Shown: positions 11,461 to 22,613 of the stretch, piece after piece
Numbering within the stretch: the first letter of the stretch is position 1
Layout: each line of letters starts with the position of its first letter
Source of the DNA: Corylus avellana
Lineage: Eukaryota; Streptophyta; Magnoliopsida; Fagales; Betulaceae
Reading direction: 5' to 3'
NCBI RefSeq assembly: GCF_901000735.1
Contig: NC_081545.1
Location: 18,383,335 to 18,447,334, forward strand
Length of the DNA stretch: 64,000 nt
Notes under the pieces: generated by a model
The model's input: the letters and a program-made list of their open reading frames with translations, nothing else
The model's database searches: none
What the model was told of the DNA's origin: nothing
Position numbers and translations under genes: made by a program

Positions 11461-12904
11461 AAGTTTAAAGTCTAGCTGAAGACGTTAAACTTAGCACTCA
11501 TGGGAGGCACCCCACATCATATCCTTTTTATTTCCTTGTTTGTTTGCTTTTATTTCATTTTTATTATTAGTTTCTTTTTGTTTTCCGTTGTTATTTTAGT
11601 AATTTGTTTTGCAGGGACAAGTGTGCTTCAATTCAAGTTTTGGGGTGTGCTATGAGCCATGCTATTCCAGACAATTTCGTCCATATCCTGGGTAAATTCT
11701 TTCCATGTTATAGACATATTGGGGACAATGTGTAATTTAAGTTTGAGGGTATGGGAACACTTGACACACACACAATTTGTCCCAGTTTCATTTGCTCTTA
11801 TTTTTGTTGTTTATTAAAAAGAAGTATATATATATATGCATGTTCATGTTGTCTTAAAATTTTGGTTGATCTGGAAGATTTGTGATTGAATTCATTAGTG
11901 AGCTTAAAATTTTGAACACATGATCTAATGATAGAATTTTTCAATTTGGTTACTTGCTTAGGACAGTTGAGAATTCACATGTTTGATCTGATTTACACAA
12001 ACACATTAGCACATAATTTGTGGGGTATGACATGAAAATCTGATGTGTGTTTCTACGTCTTGGGTGAAACTGGATGATCTATTAGATGAATACTTTGGCA
12101 TAAATATATAATTAAAAAAATATATTTTTTTCATTGATAAGCTTTTCACTAAGTAACTGGACCTCTTGTCTCAAAGCATTAAGTGTTCACGTCAAAAGAG
12201 AAAGAATTTTGATTTGGTTAATGTCATGGTTAGTTTAGTTTCGTAGCCTTTTTGACTCGAGTTAGTAAGTTCTAGGGTTGTCTCTACACCTAATGCCCTA
12301 AAACCATCTGGTTTGGGAGTCATTGACATTAACACTCGTTACATGGGTCAATTAGAAAGCTTAAGGGAACCAAACATTGCACAGCTTGACCAAGAAGAAA
12401 AAGAGAAGAAGAAAAAGAAAAGTTATGCCACAGTTATTCATTTTAATGGGGATTTCAGTGAACTTTGAGGTAATGAGACATTGGACATTGGAAATAATTG
12501 AAAGTTTCATATTTGTGTGCTAATTCACTTTACATTGTTTCGAACTTATGATGCCTTAAGCATGTCTATTGTAAAGTGATTAAACTTTAGAATTCCAATT
12601 CATTTAGAAGATAGAGTTTATCTTTTTAAGCTTGTTAGTGAATGAGAATCATGGTTTTGAGTGATACCTTAATTTTTGGATACCATGAACTCTTGCATCA
12701 TGTTTGTGGGTAACATTTCTGGAAAACCCTCACGAGACTTCATTCGTCCTTTAGGGAATTCCTAGGAGTTTAAAAGGCTTGTTGCACATGCTAAATGCAA
12801 TTGTACATCCCACGAAAAATGGATTTATCTTTTTGTTTTCAGTTTTTCATTTTGTTTTTAGTTTTGTATTGTTAAGGGACTAGCAATATGTAAGTTTGGG
12901 GGCA
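11461..12904 (+). other. 3' UTR and polypurine tract of the non-autonomous element
   Basis: Non-coding, with short phrases repeated in the other elements (AAACCATCTGGTTTGGGAG, CCCTCACGAGACTTCA). It ends in AAGTTTGGGGGCA immediately before the 3' LTR, in the position of the plus-strand primer. Equivalent tracts precede the LTRs at 35822 and, on the minus strand, at 22614. Confidence 0.75.
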
Positions 12905-14385
12905 TGATAAGTGCCAAATATTCATATTTTAGCCCTTAACTTATATTTATTAATTCCTTAGTTTTGTTAGTCTGTGCTATTTTATTTCCTTCTTGTATTT
13001 TTTTTGTTTTATAGGTCATGGAAGAAAAGAAAGCGTTTCCGGAGAAGTTCCAAGCTCAAAGGGAAAATTGAGAAGACCTAGCTTAACCAATCATAATAGA
13101 TGACCTATATGATGTGGTTAAGTTTTATCAAATAAATGAAAGGATTAAATCAGAATTTCTCAAATTGGAGTCAAAATCGGATTAGATTCAAATTTGGATT
13201 CTGCACATGTCTCGGTGTTCTAACCATAACGTTCAGCTGAAATATCCGATTGAGGTGATTCAAGTGGCAGTGGAAAGCTAACTCAAAATTCTACAGATCA
13301 TTTTGAAATATCATTTTCCTAATTCGGACTGCCGCTATGCCAAAAGCACCCCGCAAGATAGAAACGCAATTTTGGATGAATCCTATTCCGATTTGGACAT
13401 AGGTTTTCTTTATCCTAATTAGACTAGGACTTAAATCTCCGAATTTCCTATGATTACTAGGGCTTATAGGACTCTCCTAAGCCCTATAAATAGACCTCTA
13501 AGCCTCACAATTCAATACACAATTTGAAGGAGACAACTTTGAGGAGAGGAATTGGAGGCTACTTCAAGGATTCGTTTTTGGTTCTTTCTTTCCCTTTTCT
13601 TTTTAGTTTTATTTTAATTATGTGTAACTAACTCTTTAGTAGGGGCTAGATTGAAGCCCTAATTATGTTTATTTAATATTTCAATATTGGCGCCTTTGTG
13701 ATAATCATATTATATTGCTTGACTTGATTAATTATTGTTTTCTTGAATTCCTCATATGTATGTGATTGACCCTTATATGCATGTGGTATGGATTAGTTAA
13801 TTAAATCAACTTGGATGACCAAGTCTTGGGTTTAATAAGAGTAACAAAAGAAATCCACACCGGATTCTTAGGTTAATCAACATGGAAAACCGGGAGTATA
13901 CACCCATGTCCTAGGTTCCGTGTGTTTGTCGATTTCCATATATTTATGCTTTTTTAAAGAATAACTTAGTATACACCCATGCTAAATCTTTTTAGAAAGA
14001 AAAGAGTTAGAGTATACACCCATGCCTAACTTGTTGCTTAGGAAAATCAATAGCTTAAGAAGTATACACCCATGCCCTTAGGTTGGAAAACATTAAGTAT
14101 TCATAATAAGATTGGATCATTGGCATATTGTTATATTATTTGAGCATGATTAGTGGTGTATATAAAAGCCCTACCTTTACCTTTTATTTATCTTTATTTC
14201 TTTTCCTTAGTATCAATATCAATCTCATGACAATTTTGGTATTTTAATTACTTCTAAAACAAAATCAACAATCTCCATGGGATCGATCTCGTAGTTGCTG
14301 CTCTATACTATCGTTTGATCTTGTACACTTGTGAGTAAAACGTATTAAATATTATCTATTAATTTAGGTAATATTTGGTAGAACG
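12905..14385 (+). mobile_element. 3' LTR, family F1
   Basis: Begins TGATAAGTGCC and ends GGTAGAACG, followed by the duplication ATATT. It keeps the TATA box (13484-13492) and the four GTATACACCCATGCC words (13895, 13969, 14012, 14062). It is slightly shorter than the 5' LTR owing to small deletions. Confidence 0.92.
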
Positions 14386-14390
14386 ATATT

Positions 14391-15012
14391 ACTCTTGATC
14401 CAAAGACCTTGGCCAAAATTTTGAAGATTGCTAATGTTCCCAAGACTTAGTTTCCTTATGCACCTGAGGCTGCTCCCTCCTGTGAGCAAATGGGTGAGCG
14501 TTTGGACTAGTTTCTTGGCCTAGCTCGTTGAAAGCCATTCCCGTCAAATCTATCAAGCTTCCTGAGAGAATGCTTGCTCTCAAATCATGAGTAATCTAAT
14601 GCCTCTCATTTAGCACTCAACGCTTTCTATTGATCGTGCTCAATTCTTATATGCCTTACTCAAAAATGACAAAGTTGATCTGGCCTCGGTGATTATTGAT
14701 GGTATTGCTTCGATTCATAATGCAAAGACGTTGAATCTAGGTCTTGGCTATGGTGGGGTCATTAGCAAAGTATTATCTCACTTCTCTGTGCCTCGACGTC
14801 AAAATGAGGTTGTTGCAAATCAGCCGTCTGCTTTTGACCGGTTGATGATTTCCAAATATGAGAAAAGGAAAAGTTCCATGTCTGCTCCCTCCTCCACTGC
14901 ATCTACTTCAAGTGACTATAAAAATATTTCTTCCGAGCAATTGAGTCAACTGGAAGAGTTACTTGAGCAAAATAAGAACATTGTGAGTATCCAACTAGAC
15001 GAGCTCAAATAG
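14391..15012 (+). pseudogene. 3' part of the plant-transposon-type ORF
   Basis: Immediately after the target duplication the frame resumes with TLDPKTLAKILKIANVP, in phase with the codons that stop at 8299. A stop follows at about 14449 and the frame changes. From about 14600 it reads STLSIDRAQFLYALLKND and LGYGGVISKVLSHFSVP, the usual second half of the PF20167-type domain. The ORF ends with a Ser-rich and acidic coiled-coil-like tail (SSEQLSQLEELLEQNKN) at 15012. The biochemical role of this family is not known to me. Confidence 0.75.
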
Positions 15013-15551
15013 AGTGTTGGTAAGATGCAACATCAACTGTCCAAGGTTGAAGTTGCAATGCAGTCCCTTATAAGTCCTCATATGAAGACTCATAGCAAGT
15101 GATTAATGTCCTTGAAGACATTCCTGTAGGTTGATCTTTCCTTTTGTCCATGTGTGACAAAAAGGGGGAGAATGGTTAAACTTTTCAAACAATATGTCTC
15201 TTAATTTGGTTGTTGATATTTTTATGTTTTTTATCTTGTGACAATGGTTTATGATTTAAATTTATGCAAATGATGAATGTCTAGTTTTGTGTTGTTGTCT
15301 TTCATTTAAGTTTTGAATATGGTGTAGTAATGTTTCTTGTGCGAAATGTTTCAGAATCAGGACAATGTGTAGTCTTGATTTTTTTTTTTTTGATTAGTGC
15401 AACAATGGTCTTGTGGTGAAGTGTCCCATGACCTAGCACTTTGGTCTGGAAGGTTTGCACATAAGTGTGTTCTTTGTGTTTAGTTGTTTTTGTTGTGTAA
15501 AGTTTTAAACCTTGTTTAGGGATTTGTCATTGAATGGCCAAAGGGGGAGAT
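15013..15551 (+). other. 3' UTR with two purine tracts of the copia-like element
   Basis: Contains AAAAAGGGGGAGAATGG at about 15161 and AAAGGGGGAGAT at 15540-15551. The second is directly followed by TGTTGGG, the arrangement expected for a polypurine tract and a copia 3' LTR. No coding potential seen between them. Confidence 0.6.
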
Positions 15552-16741
15552 TGTTGGGTTTTAGTTTGGCCTTATTCAATGTTGTTTCTTGTAATTCTTG
15601 TTGTTTAAAACTTTGGGAAATAGATTTTAGGCCTTCAAGAGTTGTTTGAAGAAGCTTACTATTTTCCTATCAAAAGTGCCATCACAACGGGATATGTAAC
15701 AAGGAGTGTTTGTTTCCTCGTCAGGAGTGCCATCAGAACGAGACATGTAACGAGGAGTTTCTATTTCATCGTCAGGAGTGCCGCCAGGACAAGACATGTA
15801 ACGAGGAGTTACTGTTTCCTTGTCAGAAGTTGTGTCAAGGCGGGGATGTAACGGGAGAAAAGTTGAAGCTACTATTTCCATGTCATGAACCTCGTCAGGA
15901 CGGGAGATGTAACGAGAGCAAAGTTAAAAGCTATTGTTTCCCCATTAGGAACCTCGTCAGAACGGGACATGTAATGGGAGGAAACCTAAAGCTACTGTTT
16001 TCTTGTCAGATGATGTGTTAAGATGGGACATGTGACGAAGATGAGACATTTGTTCTTCCCATCATAACGTAACTGTTTTCTCGTTAGGACATGGAATTCT
16101 TAGATTTGAGAATTTGTTCTTCCCATCATAACGAGAATGGTATCCTGTTAGGACGTGAAGACTGAAATGTTTCTCCTATAAGTGGTTTTCTTGTCACTTT
16201 TCAGTAGTAGACTTTTGGGAAATTATTTTTTCTATGCACTGTTCACTCAAGTCTCAAAGTTCTCAACAAGCGTTGTGTCTCTAGAGTTGTTTATTCAAGG
16301 GAGGACGTGATAAAGATTTGGGCTGTCCTTTGCTCTTGATTGGCATGTTGCCTGTTCATTTTGCTACACAAAGATTGCGGCAATGGGTACTTGAAAGAAA
16401 GAAGACTACGAAAGGGTCCGTGAGTAGATGCATTCTGTGAAAATGGTCAAAATGGAGACAAGCTGAGAAGATTGTTGTTCTTACTAAGTCTATAGGGCCT
16501 CCAAGGAATGAGTATCGTCTATTCTAAAACTTAGAATCTTCATATAGTGATTTCTCGGGTTTGGCTGCCCTAAACTAGATTTTACCTTTGATGTGTTCAA
16601 AATGGTTTCCAGCTCGTAAACAAACTTTGTGTTGTGGTTGAGATGTTGTTTTAATTCTGCTGTGCATGTTTTATGTTTGTTGAATGGCTTAGTTCCATAC
16701 TTTTTTTATTTGGTGATTAAAGGTAGAACTCGATCCTAGCA
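15552..16741 (+). mobile_element. Copia-type LTR with CGTC..AACGGGA array
   Basis: Starts TGTTGGGTTTTAG after a purine tract, and a PBS of the tRNA-Met type follows at 16755. Between about 15670 and 16150 there is an irregular tandem array of roughly 45-60 bp units built on CGTCAGGA...CAGAACGAGACATGTAACGAGG. The units are reminiscent of the shorter array at 4908-5100. The right end (about 16741, CCTAGCA) is not certain because a good inverted terminal match is missing. Confidence 0.65.
15670..16150. repeat. Irregular tandem array of CATCAnAACGrGACATGTAACG units
   Basis: About eight related units with conserved cores (AACGGGATATGTAACAAGG, AACGAGACATGTAACGAGG, GACGGGAGATGTAACGAG and so on) and variable spacing. 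ORFs of 69-103 codons in all frames here are translations of this array and not proteins. Confidence 0.75.
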
Positions 16742-17183
16742 ATCTTTTGGTGATTGGTATCAGAGCAGGTTCGCTTGTTTTTTGACTCACGTCTTGAGCG
16801 TGTTCTTTCACCTCTTTGGTATAAAGCCAAATACCTCATCTTCTAATGCCCCTCCCATTTTCAATGGGAATGACTATGCTCATGGGAAGGTCCGTATGAG
16901 AGCCTACTTGAAAGGGCTTCATGACAACACTTACGAACACTTTCCCTAAAAACGTGTGATATGTCAACTGACTGACATATCACACTTTTGGTGATTAGAG
17001 GTAGAACTCGATCCTAGCAATCTTTTGGTGATTGGTATCAGAGCAAGTTCGCTTGTTTTTTGACTCACGTCTATAGAGAATTCTTTGACCTCTTTGGTAT
17101 AGAGCGAAATACCTCATATTCTAATGCCCCTCCAAATTTCAATGGGAATGACTATGCTTATTGGAAGGTCCATATGAGGGCCT
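16711..17183 (+). pseudogene. gag: Duplicated copia PBS and Gag start
   Basis: Two copies of about 200 bp (16711-16918 and 16987-17183) each contain TGGTATCAGAGC (16755-16766 in the first), the tRNA-Met-type primer site of copia elements, and then coding for FNGNDYA(Y/H).KV(R/H)MRAY. The motif FxGxxYxxWKxxMxxY is typical of the N-terminus of copia Gag. The copies are separated by about 60 bp of family A LTR sequence, and the second runs straight into a family A LTR fragment. Gag is cut after about 45 codons in both. Confidence 0.78.
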
Positions 17184-18028
17184 ATCCGATTATATGGTCA
17201 AATACGTGCGGTATAACGATCATGGGACTACTATATAGACTTGATTCTACGGTCAAATGTGTGTGTGTTTATACGGGCCTTGGATCTAATGGTTAATTCG
17301 GGACTAGCACAGCCTTAATGGGCAGGTCACTACAGGACATACATCATGAGTAGGTTGGGCCACCCAAGGTTGAACTTGGTTAGGCTACTAGTGTTATGGT
17401 AGAGGCACCAGCATTGTATTACAGGTCCCTCGAGCTAGCGCCAACTCTGTTGAGAAGGGGTAATATCTCAGGTAGACCATATATAATAGTTATGACCTAT
17501 AAAAGCATTAGTTTCCTGCAATAAAATACTTAGGCGATTGCCACTGGGAGTACGCCGTCTTTTATCAACCAAATTGTATTTTTAAGGTGTATTAACAGAG
17601 ATAACACCTCTTCCAAATGTTTACTAAAACTGCACGTTTATTTTTTCTTAATAATGGGCTCATGTCATATTTTATTGTAGGGTTTACTTACTAAGTCATT
17701 AGACTTACATGATTATTACTTTTGTAGGAATCTTGTTTCTAGAACCAAAGAGTGGTACGGTTGCCACTACAGACTTTGCTTAAGAAAGATCTTCATAATA
17801 TTATTAGGTCTGCTCTTTATTATTGTTAGTTGATCCGTGTCTTTGTTTTGAAGATTATACTTGTCCCTATAATGATTAATACACTTCTTAGAATTATTTC
17901 ACCTTCCTATGCATTAACTCTGATGAACCTTAGAGGGGCAATTTCCCATTTAGCTACCAGTTGGTTAAACTGGGGTAATTGCCAATAACCTTGTCAGACT
18001 TGTCAAGTCCTATTTTGGGGGCATTACA
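17184..18028 (+). mobile_element. Family A LTR, 3' fragment (plus orientation)
   Basis: Matches the downstream half of the LTR at 5806-7903 in reverse complement (for example GGGCCTTGGATCTAATGGTTA, GGTAATATCTCAGGTAGACC) and ends GGGGGCATTACA at 18028. The U3 half and array are missing. It abuts integrase-coding sequence of the minus-strand chromovirus, so it is inserted in, or recombined with, that pol gene. Confidence 0.8.
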
Positions 18029-19310
18029 GCTTTGGGTATGAACTTATAAAGCATCTTAAGTACATCTCAATGGTTTGATTAACCACCTTTGTTTGCCCAT
18101 CGGTTTATGGGTGGTAAGCTGAGCTAAACTGAAATTTGGTACCATTTAGTTTAAATATGTCCTGCCAAAAAAGTCATGTGAATGTTGGGTCCCTATCACA
18201 CACAATAGAGGTGGGAATACCATGTAGCCAAAATATTTCCTCAAAAAGTATATGATCCACCTGAGGAGTCGTGTATGGATGCTTGATCGGAGTGAAGTGC
18301 CCATATTTAGATAGTCCATCAACAACCACAAAAATTGTCATCTTACCATAGGAGTTTGGAAGACCATCGATAAAGTACATTGATATGTTTGACCAAATTT
18401 GCTCGGGAATAGCACAATGTTGCCTTGCCAGTTTGTTTGTATCCACCTTGTGTCATTGACATATATCATAATGCATAATGAAAAGCTTGAGTTGTTGTCT
18501 TGTACTTGGCCACGAAAAATTGAACAAAGTTGATGAAGCCTTTTTGATAGCCTTCGTGTGTTGCATTATGGAATTCAACAATTATGGTTGGCGTCAATGG
18601 AGATTTGGCTTTAAGGTAAACTCGGTTTTTGAAGTATATCAGACCCGAATGGCATTGCCATAGACTTACTACTTCTTTGGCTTGGATTTTCTTCACTAGT
18701 TCTTGTAGTATTTGGTCGGATTGGACTACACATTGGATGGGTTCTAGCCCTTGTAGCACAGGTTGGGAGATGGCCTGTAGGGTTTCCTCCATTTGGCGAG
18801 ACAAAGCATCACAAGCAGAATTTTTCGGTCCCTTTTTGTACTCAATAAAAAAGTCATACTCGACCAACTTAACAAGCCACTTTTGTTGAGCCTCCGTTAT
18901 GATTGCTTAATTCTATAGATACTTAAGGCTTTGGTGATCCATTCGCACTACGAACCACTGTTCCAATAAGTATGGCCACCATTTTTGAACGGCTGTGACA
19001 AGTGCTAACATTTCCCTTTCATACGTGGAGAGATTCAAATTTCGCCCCTGGAGAGCCTGGCTAAAGTACGCAATGTTTTGCTACTCTTGCATTAGGACTG
19101 CTCCTAGTCCCACTCTGGATGTGTCACATTCAATGATGAATTGTTTTGAAAAATTGGGCAATGCAAGCACGGGCGCTTGAGTCATGGCTGGTTTTAAGTT
19201 TAGAGAATGCTTGCTCCACCTCATTATTACATTTGAAGGCATCCTTCTTTAAGAGTTGTGTTAACGGCCGTGCAATAATACTAAACTTTTGAATGAACTT
19301 ATTGTAACAC
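18029..19310 (-). pseudogene. pol: Chromovirus Pol fragment: RT end, RNase H, integrase
   Basis: Read on the minus strand from 19310: RT C-terminal block ([20 protein letters not shown]), RNase H (YEREMLALVTAVQKW, MDHQSLKYL), then EYKKGPKNSACDALSRQ, a damaged integrase zinc domain (IVEFHNATHEG), and the integrase core (WSNISMYFIDGLP, FVVVDGLSKYGHF, SIVCDRDPTF) to TDGQTKVVNQTIEMYLRCF near 18040. Premature stops occur in RNase H (about 19075 and 18910), and a frameshift or stop near 18470 separates the zinc domain from the core. The order RT-RNaseH-IN identifies Ty3/gypsy; the wording is of the chromovirus type. It stops dead at the LTR end at 18028. Confidence 0.88.
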
Positions 19311-20709
19311 CCCGTGAAAATCAATTAATTGTTAATTGACTCCATGATTTGCCTCTCAGACTTGTCCTTTATAGAACGAGACTCAGGGATCATAACTTCT
19401 ACTAAGAGAGACATCAGAAGACTTTCAAACACATGATAAAGATAGAAATAACTAAATACCATAATCATAACAACCAAAGTAATAATAAATCATCATAACA
19501 TAAATAGATCCTCAAATGTGCTGGTCAAAGACCGATCATCAATATTACAACCCATAGATAATTATTTGAGAATATCATCAATGCCTAAGTTTAAGTAATT
19601 CTAACATAATAACCACCTCTATCATCTTTGCCCGGGTAGATCCTTCATCGTCCCACATGGACTTGAGCCATACCGGGTCCAAGTCCTCAAAGTTGACCCA
19701 TATCAAGTCCTTCGCCACCACCAGCTAGCTATCCTTATCCATCACAACTTATACATAATGGAGGGGAAAAATACAAGGGGCGAGTCCAAAGACTTAGTGA
19801 GTAAAAATGTACATGGTACTTAGGCCATTTGGTGATGAACTCCGTTTGATAAAATATGTAGCATTTTAGGCATGACAGTTATTCATGAATGCAGTATAGA
19901 TATAGTACATGCTATAATCATGTGAATCAATGATAGTTCAACTGTATGGATGTGATATATGGGCCTTGGATCCAATGGTTATTTCATGAATGGCGCAGCC
20001 TTAACAGGCGAGTCACTACAAGACATACATCATTAGTAGTGTGGGCCACCCGAGGTCAGACTCAGTCGGGCTGCTAGTATTATGGGCGATAGCAAACAAT
20101 GGCCAGGGGACTGGCATTGTATCACAGGTCCCTTAAGACAGCGTCAACCCTACTGAGAATGAGTAATATCTCAAGTAGACCATAAATGATAGTTATGACT
20201 TTATAAAACATTAGTTTTCTGCATTAAAATTCTTAGGCGATTGCCACTGGAAGTACACAATTTTCTTTCAACAAAACAATACTTTTAAAGGTGTATTAAC
20301 AGACACTACATCTCTTGCAAACCTTTGCCAAACTACATGTCTATTTCTATAATAACTAGCTCATGTCGTACCCAACTGTGGGGTTTACTTACTAAGTTGT
20401 TAGACTTACGTAGTTATTACATCTTGTAGGAACCTATCTCTAGAAAGAGAAGAGTGGCAAGGTTGCCACTAAGGACTTGTGTAAGACCAGGAACTTCATG
20501 TTGATACCAAGTTTGATCGGATTATTGATTTCATTAATTGCTCTGTGTCTCTGTATTAGGATAATACATGCTTTTTATATGGTTATTAGATTTCTCAGAT
20601 TTATTTCACCTTCCTATACATTAACTTTAAACTAGCTTAGAGGGGCGGTTTCCCAGTTAGATACCAACTAGCTATATTGGAGTAATTTCCAAATTTGGGG
20701 GCATTACAA
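19311..20709 (+). mobile_element. Family A-type LTR with a different U3
   Basis: Starts TGTAACACCCCG and ends GGGGGCATTACA. The last 750 bp (from about 19950: GGGCCTTGGATCCAATGG onward) align with the downstream half of the other family A LTRs. The first 600 bp do not, and no GTACGT or GAACGTTC array is visible. Flanks CTTAT and ATCCC do not form a target duplication. It lies between a chromodomain fragment and an RT fragment, which are not neighbours in an intact element, so recombination or deletion has occurred. Confidence 0.75.
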
Positions 20710-21050
20710 TCCCATTAATCAAAACAGGAATTGGTATACTGTCCAAGTATAATCTTGAGAAATGAAGAAAGAGTCGTACACAATAAAGCGTCAAACAAAT
20801 GCGGATAACGATTCCGCATGTCTTGCTCCGCTACCTATGATGCTTCCTCGACACCATGATTACGCCACAATACCTTGATGATGGGAATTGTCTTGATACA
20901 TAGTACTTGTTCCTTCTGATCCATGGTCTTCACTGGCTCCTCAGTGTATGTCAATCCTTCTTGGATCTCCATAGGCTCGTACTTCACCACTAAGTCTGGA
21001 TTAGCAATGTATTTTCTCAACATCGAGGCTTGGAAAACATCATGTGTCTA
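20710..21050 (-). pseudogene. pol: Chromodomain end of a chromovirus Pol
   Basis: On the minus strand the frame reads MLRKYIANPDLVVKYEPMEI, then LTYTEEPVKTMDQ and IPIIKVLWRNHGVEEAS. This matches the well-known tail of plant chromovirus integrases: a linker with Y-P-x-H/DL, a chromodomain core with KVLW, and the W-x-x-H-x-x-EEA(T/S)W block. A chromodomain targets integration to modified chromatin in this clade (established for the family). The N-terminal side is cut by the LTR beginning at 21053. Confidence 0.85.
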
Positions 21051-21540
21051 GTGTTGTGCCAAATACTACCTAAATTAATAGGCAAAAAAATATATTTTTT
21101 ACTTACAAGTGCACAAGATCAAACGATAGTATAGTGCGGCAAGTACGAGATCATTCCCACGGGGATTGTTGATTTTGTTTAGAATTTATTTTCTATACTA
21201 AAATATCAACTTTGTCACAAAATTGATATTATGAAAAAAAAAAAAATAAAGATAAATGGAAAGCGTTAGGGATTTGATATCCACCACTAATCATGCTAAT
21301 TAAGATAACAATATGCCAATGCGCCAATCATACCGATATATTTAATGTTTGCCAACTGATATGGTATAAAAATATCAATTATAAAAATAACCACTCGCAA
21401 TAGGACGAATCTTTGTAGGATACGGCTATAGAGAGGGTTTAATTATCAAAATTAAAAGATCAAAGTTAACTTAATTAAAAGAGAGTGATTTGTTTGTGTG
21501 AATTTAAAATGCATAAAATAAACGGAAATAAAGGAAGTAA

Positions 21541-21546
<6 letters not shown>

Positions 21547-21577
<31 letters not shown>
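21547..21577. repeat. (GA)n microsatellite
   Basis: About 15 perfect GA dinucleotides within the LTR. Confidence 0.95.
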
Positions 21578-21580
<3 letters not shown>

Positions 21581-22299
21581 GGTATTGATTTCACCACTAT
21601 CCGCACATCAATGGTTAACCATATTTAATTCTAGCAATTCTTTTTATGCATGTTATAATTTAAACAAGAAAACATATTAAAAATAAATTCATGCAATCAA
21701 CGGAATAGCATAACCCATCTTCGGTTGGCACGGATCGTCTACCTAAATTACACTAAACTAGGGTGTAGTACGATCCGTCTTTCCTAGTATGGTCTATCTA
21801 ACCCTATTGATTACATGCCAATTAAGAACCATTATATAACCATCATTCTTATAATCACAGAAAATAAGAATGATTTGAGTTCAATAATAGTAAAATAATT
21901 TCTAAGACAAGATAAGAATTTTACTATTATTGAATTGGAATTAAAAACAATTGCATTTAATATGAAGAACATAAATCAATTGTAGCAATTCTCAGAGTTA
22001 TACAATGAACATGCATAAATTGAAAAACTATAAATTAAATACAATCAAACCATTGTGCCTGGAAAGGGTTACATCAATACCACACAATTGGGTTTAGCTG
22101 CTTATGCTCTTCTAAGCTCCAAAGATAATTTTATTGAATTTTGCTCTAGAAAGCGGTGTGTCTGTTTACAATGTTTAGAGCCCTATTTATAGGGATTAGG
22201 AGAACCCTAAAACCCTAGAAATCCTCAGAAAGTCGAAAGTCAGTCTCCCAGTCCAATTGGGAGACTGAAAACCAAGTACATGCTGGAAAAGGACTGCTA

Positions 22300-22460
22300 C
22301 CGTGCTGTACACGCCCGAGTGCGCTCGATCCGAGGTCTTGTGCGCTCGAGCTTAGCTTTTGTGCGCACGAGCGTAGGCATGCGCTCGATCCCTGGCCGTA
22401 GACGCTCGAGCGCAGTGCGCTCGATCCCAGGAGTGCTGCGATCAATCGTAGGTCCAGAAT
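22300..22460. repeat. GCGCTCGAGC/GCGCTCGATCC array in LTR U3
   Basis: About eight copies of GTGCGCTCGA(G/T)C-like words, e.g. GTGCGCTCGATCCGAGG, GTGCGCTCGAGCTTAG and GACGCTCGAGCGCAGTGCG. The array lies just upstream of the TATA box at 22184-22192 in the minus orientation. ORFs here (22215-22466, 22280-22510, 22297-22530) are translations of the array. Confidence 0.85.
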
Positions 22461-22613
22461 GCTCAACTTCTTGTCCTTTTAAGCCCAATTTCGAATGGTT
22501 TGTCAAATGAGACCTGAAACACAAAAACAAAACAAAATCAAAGAAATAACAATGCTAAGAAATTAACATACGTAAATTAAGGGGCTTGAATGTGCAACAT
22601 AATGCGCTTATCA

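Larger units (their letters stand above)
8300..14385 (+). mobile_element. Complete non-autonomous Athila-type LTR retrotransposon
   Basis: The parts are in canonical order: LTR 8300-9794, PBS 9801-9818, gag-like region 10176-11460, 3' UTR with purine/G tract, and LTR 12905-14385. It is flanked by perfect 5-bp duplications ATATT (8295-8299 and 14386-14390). The terminal CA of the right LTR has become CG. No reverse transcriptase, RNase H core or integrase core is present in the 3.1-kb interior, so it must have moved with enzymes supplied in trans. The two LTRs differ by visible substitutions and small indels (for example an 11-bp deletion near 13080 in the right LTR), so the insertion is not recent. 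Confidence 0.93.
21053..22613 (-). mobile_element. 3' LTR, apparent F1/F2 hybrid
   Basis: The minus-strand start TGATAAGCGCATTATG at 22613 and most of the body resemble family F2 (CACTCGCAATAGGACGAAT, CATCTTCGGTTGGCACGGA). The last 300 bp, ending GGTAGTATTTGGCACAACA at 21053, resemble family F1. The switch is near 21365. A minus-strand TATA box (CTATAAATA) is at 22184-22192 with the GCGCTCGAGC array (22300-22460) upstream of it. Confidence 0.75.

Noticed and set aside
15642..16021. Overlapping repeat-rich ORFs on both strands
   Set aside because: They are frames through the CGTC..AACGGGA tandem array of an LTR.
19306..20714. Target duplication around the LTR at 19311-20709
   Set aside because: CTTAT and ATCCC differ; the LTR sits between Pol pieces that are not neighbours in an intact element.
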